64,000 nt of DNA from SKVL01 sp964559575. GTDB lineage: Bacteria; Patescibacteriota; Minisyncoccia; Phycocordibacterales; CSBR16-193. Where the stretch lies: positions 7,473-71,472 of the forward strand of contig CAZLGQ010000001.1 in the NCBI GenBank assembly GCA_964559575.1. Reading direction: 5' to 3'. Both the position numbers and the translations under genes were made by a program. Below, piece after piece: positions 1-8,462 of the stretch (its first letter is position 1; the number at the start of each line of letters is the position of its first letter). The notes under the pieces were generated by a model. That model had not been told where the DNA came from and ran no database searches. It saw only the letters and a list, made by a program, of their open reading frames with translations.

Positions 1-246
1 GTAAGTTAAATAGGTGTTAATTGCCGCCATGGTAAAAACCATAGGAAAAAAGATTATTAGTATAAGAATAATGATCTTTAGTAGAAGTTCTAAATTACCG
101 GTTGTAAATATAGTTGCCATCCATAAAAATAAAATAAGGATCAATGGAGATACCCAAATTAAAAAATAAACAACGTTCCTGATTATCTTATCAGTATTAT
201 TAGGATCTTCTTTTTTATCTTTTGATTTTTCAGATGACTCCGGCAT
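1..246 (-). CDS. Membrane protein, C-terminus cut by window edge
   Basis: An open reading frame starts with ATG at 246 and runs off the left edge after 82 codons. The first 20 residues are hydrophilic and rich in Lys, Asp, Glu and Ser. Two hydrophobic segments follow, at about residues 25-48 and 53-77, so this is an integral membrane protein with a short cytoplasmic N-terminal tail. I do not recognise a family from this fragment. It lies 8 bases after the stop of the sigma region 4/HARE-HTH gene on the same strand, which suggests co-transcription with that regulator. Confidence 0.6.
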   Translation of the reverse strand, partial: MPESSEKSKDKKEDPNNTDKIIRNVVYFLIWVSPLILILFLWMATIFTTGNLELLLKIIILILIIFFPMVFTMAAINTYLTY

Positions 247-254
247 GTCTGCCT

Positions 255-1295
255 TTATTTTACCACATGATAGTAACCATTTTCATCTCTAACAAAGAAA
301 TGATCATTTTGTAAATTAACAAAGACAGTATTTTCTCTTACAAAACGTTCTTTTAAAACATTTTGAACTATTTCATCTGCGGTTAAAGGACCTTTTTCTT
401 CTAAGATCTTTTTAATAACATCTCTTACAACACCCTCAGAATAACCCCATTCCTTGAGAGCATATAACCCTCTACCAACTAAAACAAAACGAGGATCTTT
501 TATTAGTTCATTGTGTGTGGTTGCAATGTGAGCTTTTTTATTAAAAATTTCTTCTATGGTTTTAGCTACCTCTCTAAAATGTGTAGGCTCTCCTTTTTTT
601 CTTAATACTAAAAATGCATAGTCACGCATTCCCTTGGTGTATATATTATTTGAAGTAACTCTACCCCACTCTCCTAATGGATTTTTATCTATTTTTTTGG
701 AAATGGATAACCATCTTCTAGCTATTTCTTCATTTTTATATTCTTCCGAAACATCTTCTAAATAGTTAAGAAACTTTTTTATTATATCAGGTTCAGATAT
801 AAGATCGTCATCTGATAAACTCTGGTAAAGTTTATTTAAAGAATTGTGTATTTTGTTTGATAGTTCCGGATCTATATGCCAACGGTGTTTAAAGTTTTCG
901 TCTTCTTTTTCTTTATTAAAATAGTCATCTAAATATAAAAGAAAATGATAAAAGTTTTGAGTTGATTTATCTTTTGCAAGAAATTCAAGAAGATCTGCTT
1001 CAGATACAACTTTTCCCAAGTTTTTTATAATACTATTCAGTTCATCAAATACGTGTGAGTATTTTTTGTATTCTTTAGATGATTTTATTATTGAAATAGA
1101 ATTTTTTTCTATCTGACGGACACGTTCTCTAGTTATGCCATATTTTTTACCAATAGCTTCCAAGGTTTTTCTATTGGTGCTTTTTCCAAGACCGTGTCTT
1201 TCTACAATAACGTCCCTCCCCCTTTCTGATAAGGGTTGTAAAAGGTTTTTAACTACCTGTTTGGGTTTAAAAGTTACAGTAGAGATCTTAGGCAT
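255..1295 (-). CDS. Sigma-70 region 4 / HARE-HTH transcription regulator
   Basis: 346 aa. Residues about 21-72 form a sigma-70 region 4-like helix-turn-helix, with the ERGRDVIVERHGL start and the recognition helix ITRERVRQIEK. Residues about 228-345 resemble the HARE-HTH domain of the RNA polymerase delta subunit and related proteins (KKGEPTHFREVAKTI at its start, then a second winged-helix-like repeat). The middle is charged and helical. There is no sigma region 2, so it cannot melt a promoter like a normal sigma factor. A role as an RNA-polymerase- or DNA-binding accessory regulator is inferred. Such region 4 plus HARE proteins are common in CPR genomes. The ATG at 1295 is the natural start. 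Confidence 0.8.
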   Translation of the reverse strand: MPKISTVTFKPKQVVKNLLQPLSERGRDVIVERHGLGKSTNRKTLEAIGKKYGITRERVRQIEKNSISIIKSSKEYKKYSHVFDELNSIIKNLGKVVSEADLLEFLAKDKSTQNFYHFLLYLDDYFNKEKEDENFKHRWHIDPELSNKIHNSLNKLYQSLSDDDLISEPDIIKKFLNYLEDVSEEYKNEEIARRWLSISKKIDKNPLGEWGRVTSNNIYTKGMRDYAFLVLRKKGEPTHFREVAKTIEEIFNKKAHIATTHNELIKDPRFVLVGRGLYALKEWGYSEGVVRDVIKKILEEKGPLTADEIVQNVLKERFVRENTVFVNLQNDHFFVRDENGYYHVVK

Positions 1296-1414
1296 GTATT
1301 TATTATTAAATATTTATTTTAATTAATCAATCGGGATAATTATTTTAGTTAAGTTTTTCTTTTTAAATTTAAAAGAAATTTATACCATATATAAAAAAAT
1401 TTTTCAAATTTAGC

Positions 1415-4400
1415 TTATATGATAATATTTATGATCCTGTTGGGAACAAAGAATACTTTTTTTATTTCTTTACCATTACACCATTTTGAAAAGACTGGGG
1501 TTTTTTTAACCTCATCTAAAACGGTTTTTTCTTTAGAGTCTCTAGGTAGTTCTATACTACCTCTTGTTTTTCCATTTATTTGAAATATTATTTTTACATT
1601 TTCTTTTAATAGTACATCAGGGTTATATTTGGGCCAGTTTTTTTTATGAATTGAAGTTCTATTCCCAAGTGTTTCCCATATTTCTTCGGTTATATGTGGA
1701 GCAAAAGGTGCTAAAAGAATTAAAAGATTTTCAAGATTTTCTTTTTTGATTTCTTCTTTTTCATCCATTAAATTAACCAAGATCATAAGAGAAGATATTG
1801 CAGTATTGAAAGAAAAAGATTCAATATCTTCATTTACTTTTTTAATGGTTTTATGTAATGCGGTTTTTGTTTTTGTATCATTATTTTTATTTAAAGATAC
1901 CTTTTTAGATAAATTCCAAACTTTTTCCAAAAATCTATGTGCTCCAACCGGACCATTGATATTCCAAGCTACTTCACCTTCAAAGGGTCCCATGAACATT
2001 ATATATATTCTAGCCGCATCGGCTCCAAAATTCTTTATAATATCATCCGGACTTACTATATTTCCCCAACGTTTACTCATTTTTCTTCCATCCGGACCCA
2101 GTATAAGACCTTGATTTCTAAGAGCTATAAATGGTTCTTTTGTACTTACTAAATTTTCTTCGTATAAAAATTTATGCCAAAAACGTGAATATATTAGATG
2201 CCTGGTGGCATGTTCAACACCTCCAACATAAAGATCAACCGGCATCCAGTATTTTTCCTTTTTCTGAGAAACAAATTCTTTATTATTACTAGGATCAATA
2301 AAACGAAGATAATACCAACAGGATCCCGCCCATTGTGGCATGGTATTGGTTTCTCTTTTAGCTGAAGATCCACAGTTAGGACACTCTGTTTCAACCCATG
2401 AAGAAATATTGGCTAAAGGGGATTCTCCGGTACCGGTAGGTTCATATGACTTAACTTCCGGAAGCTTAATTGGAAGATCTTTTTCCGGAACCGGAACTAC
2501 TCCACATTTCTCACAATGAATTAAAGGTATAGGTTCACCCCAGTAACGTTGTCTGGAAAAGACCCAATCTTTTAATTTGTATGTAATTTTTTTCTTTCCT
2601 TCAACTTTCTTTCTTATCATCTCTTTTGCTTTTTCGCTTTCGATACCGGAGAGGTCTTCCGAGTTGGCTAGAACCCCACTTCCGATATAAGCAAAATCAC
2701 CTTCTTTTTTTAACCATTCCATCCAGATGTCTATCTCTGCACAGGTGAGAGATTTAGCGGTCTCTTGGTTAAATTCAAGCCACTCTATATCATGTTTTTC
2801 CATTTCTACCTTTGAAATTTTCTTTCTCCTATTGCTTTTTAATTTGAAATGAACTGCAGTGGTATATGCTTTTCTGTTCTCATTTTTATGAGCTGCGTGA
2901 TAATGGGCTTCCACTTGAAAAGGTGTCATCTTTTGAAATTCAAGATCAGTATAACCGGTTTCTTCTTCCACCTCTCTCTTTGCCGCTTTTACTATATCCT
3001 CTCCTTCTTCCACTCCTCCGACTATAAATGTTCTCCAATTGAACTTTTTCCATTTTAAAAAGAGCATTTTACCGGAATCCGGATCTTCTACTATTACATG
3101 AACAGTTTTCCTCTCCACCGTCTTTTTACCTTTTATGGGTGGAGTATATTTATCGATCCTTTTTGGATAGATGACATAATTTATTGGTAGGCCTTTTTTC
3201 GAGGCGAAATCAAAATCTCTCTCATCGTGAGCCGGAACCGCCATTATGGCCCCGGTTCCGTGGTTAGAAAGAACATAATCAGCGATCCATATAGGTATTT
3301 TTTTACCATTAACAGGATTTATTGCGTTTATTCCTTTTATTTCCACTCCTGTTTTATTTTTTTCCTCAGAAGTTCTTTGTAATTCTGTTTTTCTTTTTGT
3401 TTTATTTATATAGTTTTTAATTTCTTGTTTATTTTCTACAAAACTCCAAATTTCTTGGATCTTTTGATGCTCCGGAGCCACTACCATATAAGTAGATCCA
3501 TAAAGCGTATCCGGTCTGGTAGTAAATACCGGAAGTGAGTCAGTTAAAAGTTTTTTAAGAGCCTTTTTAACCGGTAAAAGATCTTCTATGTCTTCTTTAC
3601 TTCCTCCGTCTATATGTTTTCCGGTTTCTTTTGATCTATAAAGTCCTCTTAGGGGAAAATTTGGATTCAATTTTCCTTTTCTTTTAGTTGTCAGTATGAC
3701 CTCTCTTTTATTTTTTTTATTTTTTATATCACCATTTGGGGTTGATAAAACCCAAACATCTTGCCAGTAAGCTTCCACTTCTCCTCCGTGTTTTTTAGCT
3801 ATATTAGTATAATAACTAACCATCTTTTTACTTATCTGTTCTTTTGATAGTTTATTCTGCTCTTCTTCAGTTAAAACATTTCTTTTTACTTTTATAGGAT
3901 TATTTTTTTCACCCTTTATGTAAAAACCGGTATCTCCTGCCAGGATTGGTAAATTTGTTTTTTCTCTATAAGCCAAAGCTTTCTTTTCAGCATTTTTTAA
4001 AAGAGATACGCCTCCCTCAATAACTTCTATTTCTTTTATTCCTTTTTCCTTGGGAGTAAAAACTTTAATATCTAAACCTTCTGAGTTTAAAAGTTCCTGA
4101 ACTCTTTCTTTTTTGCTTGGATTGTTACTTGCCAGAAGTATTTCTTTATATATACATACAGGAAAATCTATTTCCACACCTTGACTTTTCCCTATCCAGT
4201 TTTTTTGAGAGTCTTTGATTGAATCCGGCCATTTATCTAAGAGATCAAGATCTTTTAAAAGGTCTTCGGCATAATCGGTTATCTTTAAAACCCACTGTCT
4301 TACTGGCTTCTGTTCTACCTCAGAGTCACATCTCTCACAAAGACCATTTTCCAGATCTTCATTTGCTAGCCCAGTTTTACAAGACGGACACCAATTTATT

Positions 4401-4864
4401 GGTTCGTTTGATTCAAACGCTAGACCTTTTTTAAACATCTGCAAAAATATCCACTGAGTCCATTTATAGTACTCCGGATCTGTGGTATTTATTTCACGTT
4501 TCCAGTCATAAGAAAGACCGATACTTGATAATTGTTTTTTATATCTTTCAACATTTTTTTTAACAACTTTTTTAGGATGAGTTTTATTTTTTAAAGCATA
4601 TCCTTCAGCGGGTAAACCAAAAGCGTCCCATCCCATTGGGTGTAAGACATTAAAACCTTTCATCCTTAAATATCTTGAATAGGTATCTGTTGGAACATAA
4701 TTACGCAAATGACCCGCGTGAATACCTTCTCCTGAAGGATAAGGAAACATATTTAAAATGTATTTTTTTTCTTTTTTATTGCTTTCTTTGGTGTGATATA
4801 GTTTTGCTTTTTCCCACTTTTCCTGCCATTTCTTTTCTATTCTTTTATGATTATATTTCTTCAT
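1415..4864 (-). CDS. leuS: Leucyl-tRNA synthetase with inserted Ham1-like and Nudix domains
   Basis: 1149 aa, versus roughly 800-880 for ordinary bacterial LeuRS. It charges tRNA-Leu. The class I HIGH motif is HAGH (49-52) and the KMSKS loop reads KMSKR (928-932). Zinc-type cysteines are C159/C162/C176/C179 and C784/C787/C828/C831. The CP1 editing domain is present (TTRPDT 448-453; GTGAIMAVPAHDERD 536-550). Two extra domains interrupt CP1. Residues about 240-440 resemble RdgB/Ham1 NTP pyrophosphatases (LLASNNPSKKE near 243, LAGDTGFYI near 308). Residues about 583-720 hold a full Nudix box, G616 to Y638, with the REVEEETG core. The flanking LeuRS sequence resumes cleanly after each insertion and the frame is intact, so this is one polypeptide. 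The domain calls are firm; activity of the inserts is inferred. Confidence 0.97.
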   Translation of the reverse strand: MKKYNHKRIEKKWQEKWEKAKLYHTKESNKKEKKYILNMFPYPSGEGIHAGHLRNYVPTDTYSRYLRMKGFNVLHPMGWDAFGLPAEGYALKNKTHPKKVVKKNVERYKKQLSSIGLSYDWKREINTTDPEYYKWTQWIFLQMFKKGLAFESNEPINWCPSCKTGLANEDLENGLCERCDSEVEQKPVRQWVLKITDYAEDLLKDLDLLDKWPDSIKDSQKNWIGKSQGVEIDFPVCIYKEILLASNNPSKKERVQELLNSEGLDIKVFTPKEKGIKEIEVIEGGVSLLKNAEKKALAYREKTNLPILAGDTGFYIKGEKNNPIKVKRNVLTEEEQNKLSKEQISKKMVSYYTNIAKKHGGEVEAYWQDVWVLSTPNGDIKNKKNKREVILTTKRKGKLNPNFPLRGLYRSKETGKHIDGGSKEDIEDLLPVKKALKKLLTDSLPVFTTRPDTLYGSTYMVVAPEHQKIQEIWSFVENKQEIKNYINKTKRKTELQRTSEEKNKTGVEIKGINAINPVNGKKIPIWIADYVLSNHGTGAIMAVPAHDERDFDFASKKGLPINYVIYPKRIDKYTPPIKGKKTVERKTVHVIVEDPDSGKMLFLKWKKFNWRTFIVGGVEEGEDIVKAAKREVEEETGYTDLEFQKMTPFQVEAHYHAAHKNENRKAYTTAVHFKLKSNRRKKISKVEMEKHDIEWLEFNQETAKSLTCAEIDIWMEWLKKEGDFAYIGSGVLANSEDLSGIESEKAKEMIRKKVEGKKKITYKLKDWVFSRQRYWGEPIPLIHCEKCGVVPVPEKDLPIKLPEVKSYEPTGTGESPLANISSWVETECPNCGSSAKRETNTMPQWAGSCWYYLRFIDPSNNKEFVSQKKEKYWMPVDLYVGGVEHATRHLIYSRFWHKFLYEENLVSTKEPFIALRNQGLILGPDGRKMSKRWGNIVSPDDIIKNFGADAARIYIMFMGPFEGEVAWNINGPVGAHRFLEKVWNLSKKVSLNKNNDTKTKTALHKTIKKVNEDIESFSFNTAISSLMILVNLMDEKEEIKKENLENLLILLAPFAPHITEEIWETLGNRTSIHKKNWPKYNPDVLLKENVKIIFQINGKTRGSIELPRDSKEKTVLDEVKKTPVFSKWCNGKEIKKVFFVPNRIINIII

Positions 4865-4951
4865 GGATCTTAATTTTCATCAAATATCAATTTTAATATA
4901 ATACATTAAAAAAGAGATTGTGACAAATTATTATAGTATTTAATAAAAACA

Positions 4952-5473
4952 TTATATCTCCCTGGAATCATAAGCCCAATGTAAAATAGCTTGACGTTGT
5001 TTAGGTCTACATGTCAGATCCCCAAAACGACAGTTTTTACTTACTTGGGCAATATGTCTACTGATCTGTTTCCATCTTTTAATCTGTCTTTTATCCTCTT
5101 CTAAAAGGCGTCTTCCTAAGTAATATCTACAGTACCACTGAAACCAACCTCTGGGATCATGTTTTTCATTTATCCATCCTTTTTTTCTCCAATATGACAG
5201 AGGTTGGCTTGCATTTATCTTAAAATAATTAAGATCGGGATCATGTCTTTTGGAGCAAAGTTTGGCGTTTTTAAACCAAGATTTTGGAAACTCCTTTTTA
5301 CAGTCAGTCATATATTTACCTCCAAACACCCCCATTTCAAGCATTTTTTTAGGAGAAAGATCAGGCGTAAAATCAGGATCAAAATTTTTACCTATGGGTT
5401 CTGTTAATTTATAGGTATAACCTTTTTGCATCAGATCATTTACTTTTATTATTTTTTCTTTTTTATTGAACAT
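4952..5473 (-). CDS. Conserved protein of unknown function
   Basis: 173 aa, hydrophilic and very rich in aromatic and basic residues (many Trp, Tyr, Lys and Arg). It has no signal peptide or membrane segment. Conserved-looking stretches are FDPDFTPDLSPKKMLEMGVF (31-50), GGKYMTDCKKEFPKSWF and the C-terminal RPKQRQAILHWAYDSREI. I recall similar uncharacterised proteins across bacteria but cannot name a domain. Its start overlaps the end of the upstream membrane-protein gene by 11 bases, so it is the last gene of the xseA-xseB-membrane protein operon. That hints at, but does not show, a link to nucleic acid metabolism. Confidence 0.85.
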   Translation of the reverse strand: MFNKKEKIIKVNDLMQKGYTYKLTEPIGKNFDPDFTPDLSPKKMLEMGVFGGKYMTDCKKEFPKSWFKNAKLCSKRHDPDLNYFKINASQPLSYWRKKGWINEKHDPRGWFQWYCRYYLGRRLLEEDKRQIKRWKQISRHIAQVSKNCRFGDLTCRPKQRQAILHWAYDSREI

Positions 5474-5912
5474 AATTTAATAGATACCAAACAAAAAGAA
5501 AAACAAAACTCCACCAAGTAGTAAAAGATACAATAAAACTGATTGTAATATACTTTTGAATTTTTCTAGGTAAAAGTTCTCCGGATCTTTTTTCTTTTTC
5601 TTTTTTTAAAAGATAGGGACTTATATAAAAAGATAAAAAAGCTCCATTAATGACAAGTATTAGAATCATAAAAAGCTGTATCACAGGGATCCATGTTATA
5701 TAATTTTGAGAATAAAAAACTACACCACCGATCAAAGTTAAAAAGGTTCCGATCCATATTAGAGGTTTGGTTACTTTATGAGTTCTGATGGTTGATTCAG
5801 TCCAATAAGATGAATTTCTTCCTAAAAATCCATGTATATCTATAACAGTAACAGCTCCTAGAGCTATTATTAAACCGGCTATAAATATAAATAGTCCTAA
5901 AAATTCTACCAT
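5463..5912 (-). CDS. Four-helix integral membrane protein of unknown function
   Basis: 149 aa with four hydrophobic segments, at about residues 4-26, 50-68, 73-97 and 121-146. The first loop carries the polar stretch HGFLGRNSSYWTESTIRTHK. No catalytic motif is evident and I do not recognise the family. It lies 7 bases after xseB and overlaps the next gene by 11 bases, so it belongs to the xseA-xseB operon. The ATG at 5912 is the only sensible start. Confidence 0.82.
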   Translation of the reverse strand: MVEFLGLFIFIAGLIIALGAVTVIDIHGFLGRNSSYWTESTIRTHKVTKPLIWIGTFLTLIGGVVFYSQNYITWIPVIQLFMILILVINGAFLSFYISPYLLKKEKEKRSGELLPRKIQKYITISFIVSFTTWWSFVFLFVWYLLNYVQ

Positions 5913-5919
5913 TTATTTT

Positions 5920-6138
5920 TTATTCCTCTTCTAAATTTTTTTCAATATCACTTTTTATTTCTTCAAATTCGTTCTCTATTTCTTTTAGCCTACCCTTGCT
6001 TTCTTTGACTATTTTAGCTGCTTCTTTAACTTTTTTTAAACCCTCTTCAACATCAACTTCTTTTTGATTCTCAAACCAATCAGCTATTTCTGAAAGTTTT
6101 GATAAATTTTTATTAAGATCTATTTTTTTATTTGTCAT
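5920..6138 (-). CDS. xseB: Exonuclease VII small subunit
   Basis: 72 aa, almost wholly helical and acidic. XseB subunits bind the coiled-coil arm of XseA to form exonuclease VII, which degrades single-stranded DNA processively. The family pattern is recognisable: an N-terminal LSKLSEIADWFENQ helix, the VDVEEGLKKVKEAAKIVKE middle (compare the usual SLEEALALYEEG) and a charged terminal helix. It starts 4 bases after the xseA stop, the typical arrangement for this pair. Length is normal for the family (60-85 aa). The call rests mainly on context plus this pattern. Confidence 0.85.
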   Translation of the reverse strand: MTNKKIDLNKNLSKLSEIADWFENQKEVDVEEGLKKVKEAAKIVKESKGRLKEIENEFEEIKSDIEKNLEEE

Positions 6139-6142
6139 ATTT

Positions 6143-7477
6143 TTATTTTATTTTTTTAATTTTTGAAATTATATCTCCATCATAAATTTTAACATTAATT
6201 TCTTCACCGATCTTTAATTCTTTTTTGCTTTTTATGACCCTGCCTTTTTTCATTGTTATACTATAACCTAATTTCATCTGTTTTTTAGGATCATTGGTTT
6301 GAATAAAACGATAAATATCATTTATTTTATTTAAGGAAATATCTAGGTTATTGAAAAAACCAAGTAAACTTTTTTTATATAGATCATTTATTTTCTTTGT
6401 TTTTATTATTTCAATATTCTTAGCGAGGGATCTTTCAATAAATATTAATCTATATTTTAAGTCTTTTTTGTTTTCATATATTTTTTGATTTAAAAACTGG
6501 GTAGATAAATAAATTCTATACTCATATTCTTTATATTTTTTAAAAATAGAATTCATTACACTGTTTGCTGAATTAAAACCCTCTTCTATTTCTTTTAAGG
6601 TTTTTTTAATAACTTTTTTATATTGATCTGAAATACTTTTTTCAAGTTCTTCTATTTTTTTGTCTGCTTCGTTCCAAGATTTGCCTATAACAGAAGCAAC
6701 CATTGAAGGGGTTGATTCAGATATATCTGCCGCTAAGGCGGAAAGTGGAACATCTTGATGGTGTCCAATTCCTACAATTACAGGCTTGGGAAATGAAACG
6801 ATCTCTCTTACTAATGATTTATTATCAAAACCGGCAAGTGATTGCATTGACCCCCCTCCTCTAATTAAAACTAAAACATCTATATCTTCTTTTTTAAAAG
6901 CTCTAACAGACAAAGTTAAATTTCTTCCTGATTCAGGCCCTTCAACCGGTGAATGTAATATCTTAATTTTAAAGCCTGATTTTCTTAAGTTATTACTAAA
7001 ATCATGAATAGCTTCTCCGCGTATAGAAGTAATGACACCTATTTTTTTAGGAAAATCAGGAAGGGGTCTTTTTTTATTTTCATCAAATAGACCTTCTGTT
7101 GAAAGTTTCTTTTTTAATTTATCGTAGGCTTTTTTTAACTGTCCTTCTCCAACTAATTGGAATGACTTTATATGAAAAGAGAGTTTTCCAAAAGGACCAT
7201 AAAACTCGGGGTATCCCTTTGCCATTATCTCCGCGCCCACTTCAAGTTCAACACCATTTAATACATAATCACTAGCCCACATTGTACACGGTAAAATATC
7301 ACCCGTTTCTTTGTCTTTTATGACCGGATAGGCATGCCCTCTTGAAGACATTTTCATTTCACTTACTTCACCGATTATATCTATTTTTAAATTTCTTATT
7401 TTTGAGTTTAAAAGAGAGATAAATTTAGAAACGGTAAATACTTCATTACTATTATTTTCAAATTCTTCAATTTCCAT
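6143..7477 (-). CDS. xseA: Exonuclease VII large subunit
   Basis: 444 aa, the usual size. Residues about 15-115 are the N-terminal OB-fold that binds single-stranded DNA (IIGEVSEMKMSSRGHAYPV). The catalytic domain follows, with KKIGVITSIRGEAIHDF, the LIRGGGS motif near 205, and GIGHHQDVPLSALAADISESTPS, which carries the family's conserved His and Asp residues. Residues about 270-390 are a long coiled-coil arm for XseB. First gene of a four-gene operon (xseA, xseB, membrane protein, unknown protein). Confidence 0.96.
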   Translation of the reverse strand: MEIEEFENNSNEVFTVSKFISLLNSKIRNLKIDIIGEVSEMKMSSRGHAYPVIKDKETGDILPCTMWASDYVLNGVELEVGAEIMAKGYPEFYGPFGKLSFHIKSFQLVGEGQLKKAYDKLKKKLSTEGLFDENKKRPLPDFPKKIGVITSIRGEAIHDFSNNLRKSGFKIKILHSPVEGPESGRNLTLSVRAFKKEDIDVLVLIRGGGSMQSLAGFDNKSLVREIVSFPKPVIVGIGHHQDVPLSALAADISESTPSMVASVIGKSWNEADKKIEELEKSISDQYKKVIKKTLKEIEEGFNSANSVMNSIFKKYKEYEYRIYLSTQFLNQKIYENKKDLKYRLIFIERSLAKNIEIIKTKKINDLYKKSLLGFFNNLDISLNKINDIYRFIQTNDPKKQMKLGYSITMKKGRVIKSKKELKIGEEINVKIYDGDIISKIKKIK

Positions 7478-7546
7478 TTTTATTTAAAAATAAATTTCTT
7501 GATTATTTTTATAATATAAAATTTTTAAATTAAATTGTATTGTTTT

Positions 7547-8407
7547 TTAAAAACCCTCATTAAAAGAAGAAGGATCTTCTAAAATTTCTTTTATAACCCT
7601 CGGAAAGAAATTAAAAACATCGCTTGCTATCATTGATTCCCCAAATTTTTCGGAAGCCATGTCTCCTGCTTTACCGTTTATATAGCTTCCAAGATAAGCC
7701 AAATCTAAAATATTAAAAGATTTTCTTGCCAAAAGTGCCCCACATACTCCTGCTAAGGTATCACCAAAACCACCTTTGGTCATAAAGGAATTTCCGGTTT
7801 TGTTTTTTAAGGTTTTTTCCCCGTTTGAAATTATATCCACCCTAGATTTTAATAGAATAGTGCTATTTAATATTTGAGCTATTTTTTTTGCTTCTTCTTC
7901 TCTACTATTTTCATTTTCAGAAGGATAGTAACCAGAAATGGATTTGAACTCATCTAAATGAGGTGTAAAAATAGCAGTTTTTTCTTTCACAATATCAGTA
8001 TCTTCAGCAATAGCTCTTATTGCTTCGGCATCTATTACCATTGGTATTTTAATTTCTTTTATTATCTCTCTAATGGCTGTAAAAGTTTCCGGAGATCTAT
8101 CTAATCCTCCGCCAATGATCAATGAATCAAAATTTTTTGATTCATTTATTACCAAAGATATATCTTTTTGAGAAAGTTCATTTTCCAAAGGTATAGATAT
8201 AATATCCGGTAAAAACAAAGAAGTATTAAAAGCTGCTCTTTTATGAGAAATAACAGTAACCAAATCAGCGCCTGTACGAAGAGCAGAAACAGCATTAAAA
8301 ATTGGAGAACCGGTATATCTTTCACTTCCGGCAATTATAAGAACTTTTCCAAAATCACCCTTGTGTGAAGAAGGTGATCTTTTAGGGTAAATACTATTTA
8401 TATCCAT
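7547..8407 (-). CDS. nnrD: ADP/ATP-dependent NAD(P)H-hydrate dehydratase
   Basis: 286 aa, ribokinase-like fold. It repairs hydrated NADH and NADPH (NADHX/NADPHX). Family signatures include GDFGKVLIIAGSERYTGSP (18-36), GGGLDRSPET, the TPHLDEF metal and substrate loop, and the nucleotide-binding GGFGDTLAG (near residue 223). The NnrE epimerase domain, often fused to NnrD, is absent and not found in the window. A TAAAAT box lies 6 bases before the ATG, so the mRNA is probably leaderless. Confidence 0.93.
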   Translation of the reverse strand: MDINSIYPKRSPSSHKGDFGKVLIIAGSERYTGSPIFNAVSALRTGADLVTVISHKRAAFNTSLFLPDIISIPLENELSQKDISLVINESKNFDSLIIGGGLDRSPETFTAIREIIKEIKIPMVIDAEAIRAIAEDTDIVKEKTAIFTPHLDEFKSISGYYPSENENSREEEAKKIAQILNSTILLKSRVDIISNGEKTLKNKTGNSFMTKGGFGDTLAGVCGALLARKSFNILDLAYLGSYINGKAGDMASEKFGESMIASDVFNFFPRVIKEILEDPSSFNEGF

Positions 8408-8462
8408 AGTAGTATTTTAACTTCAATTTACCACTTCTCAAAATTAATTAAACTAAATATAA

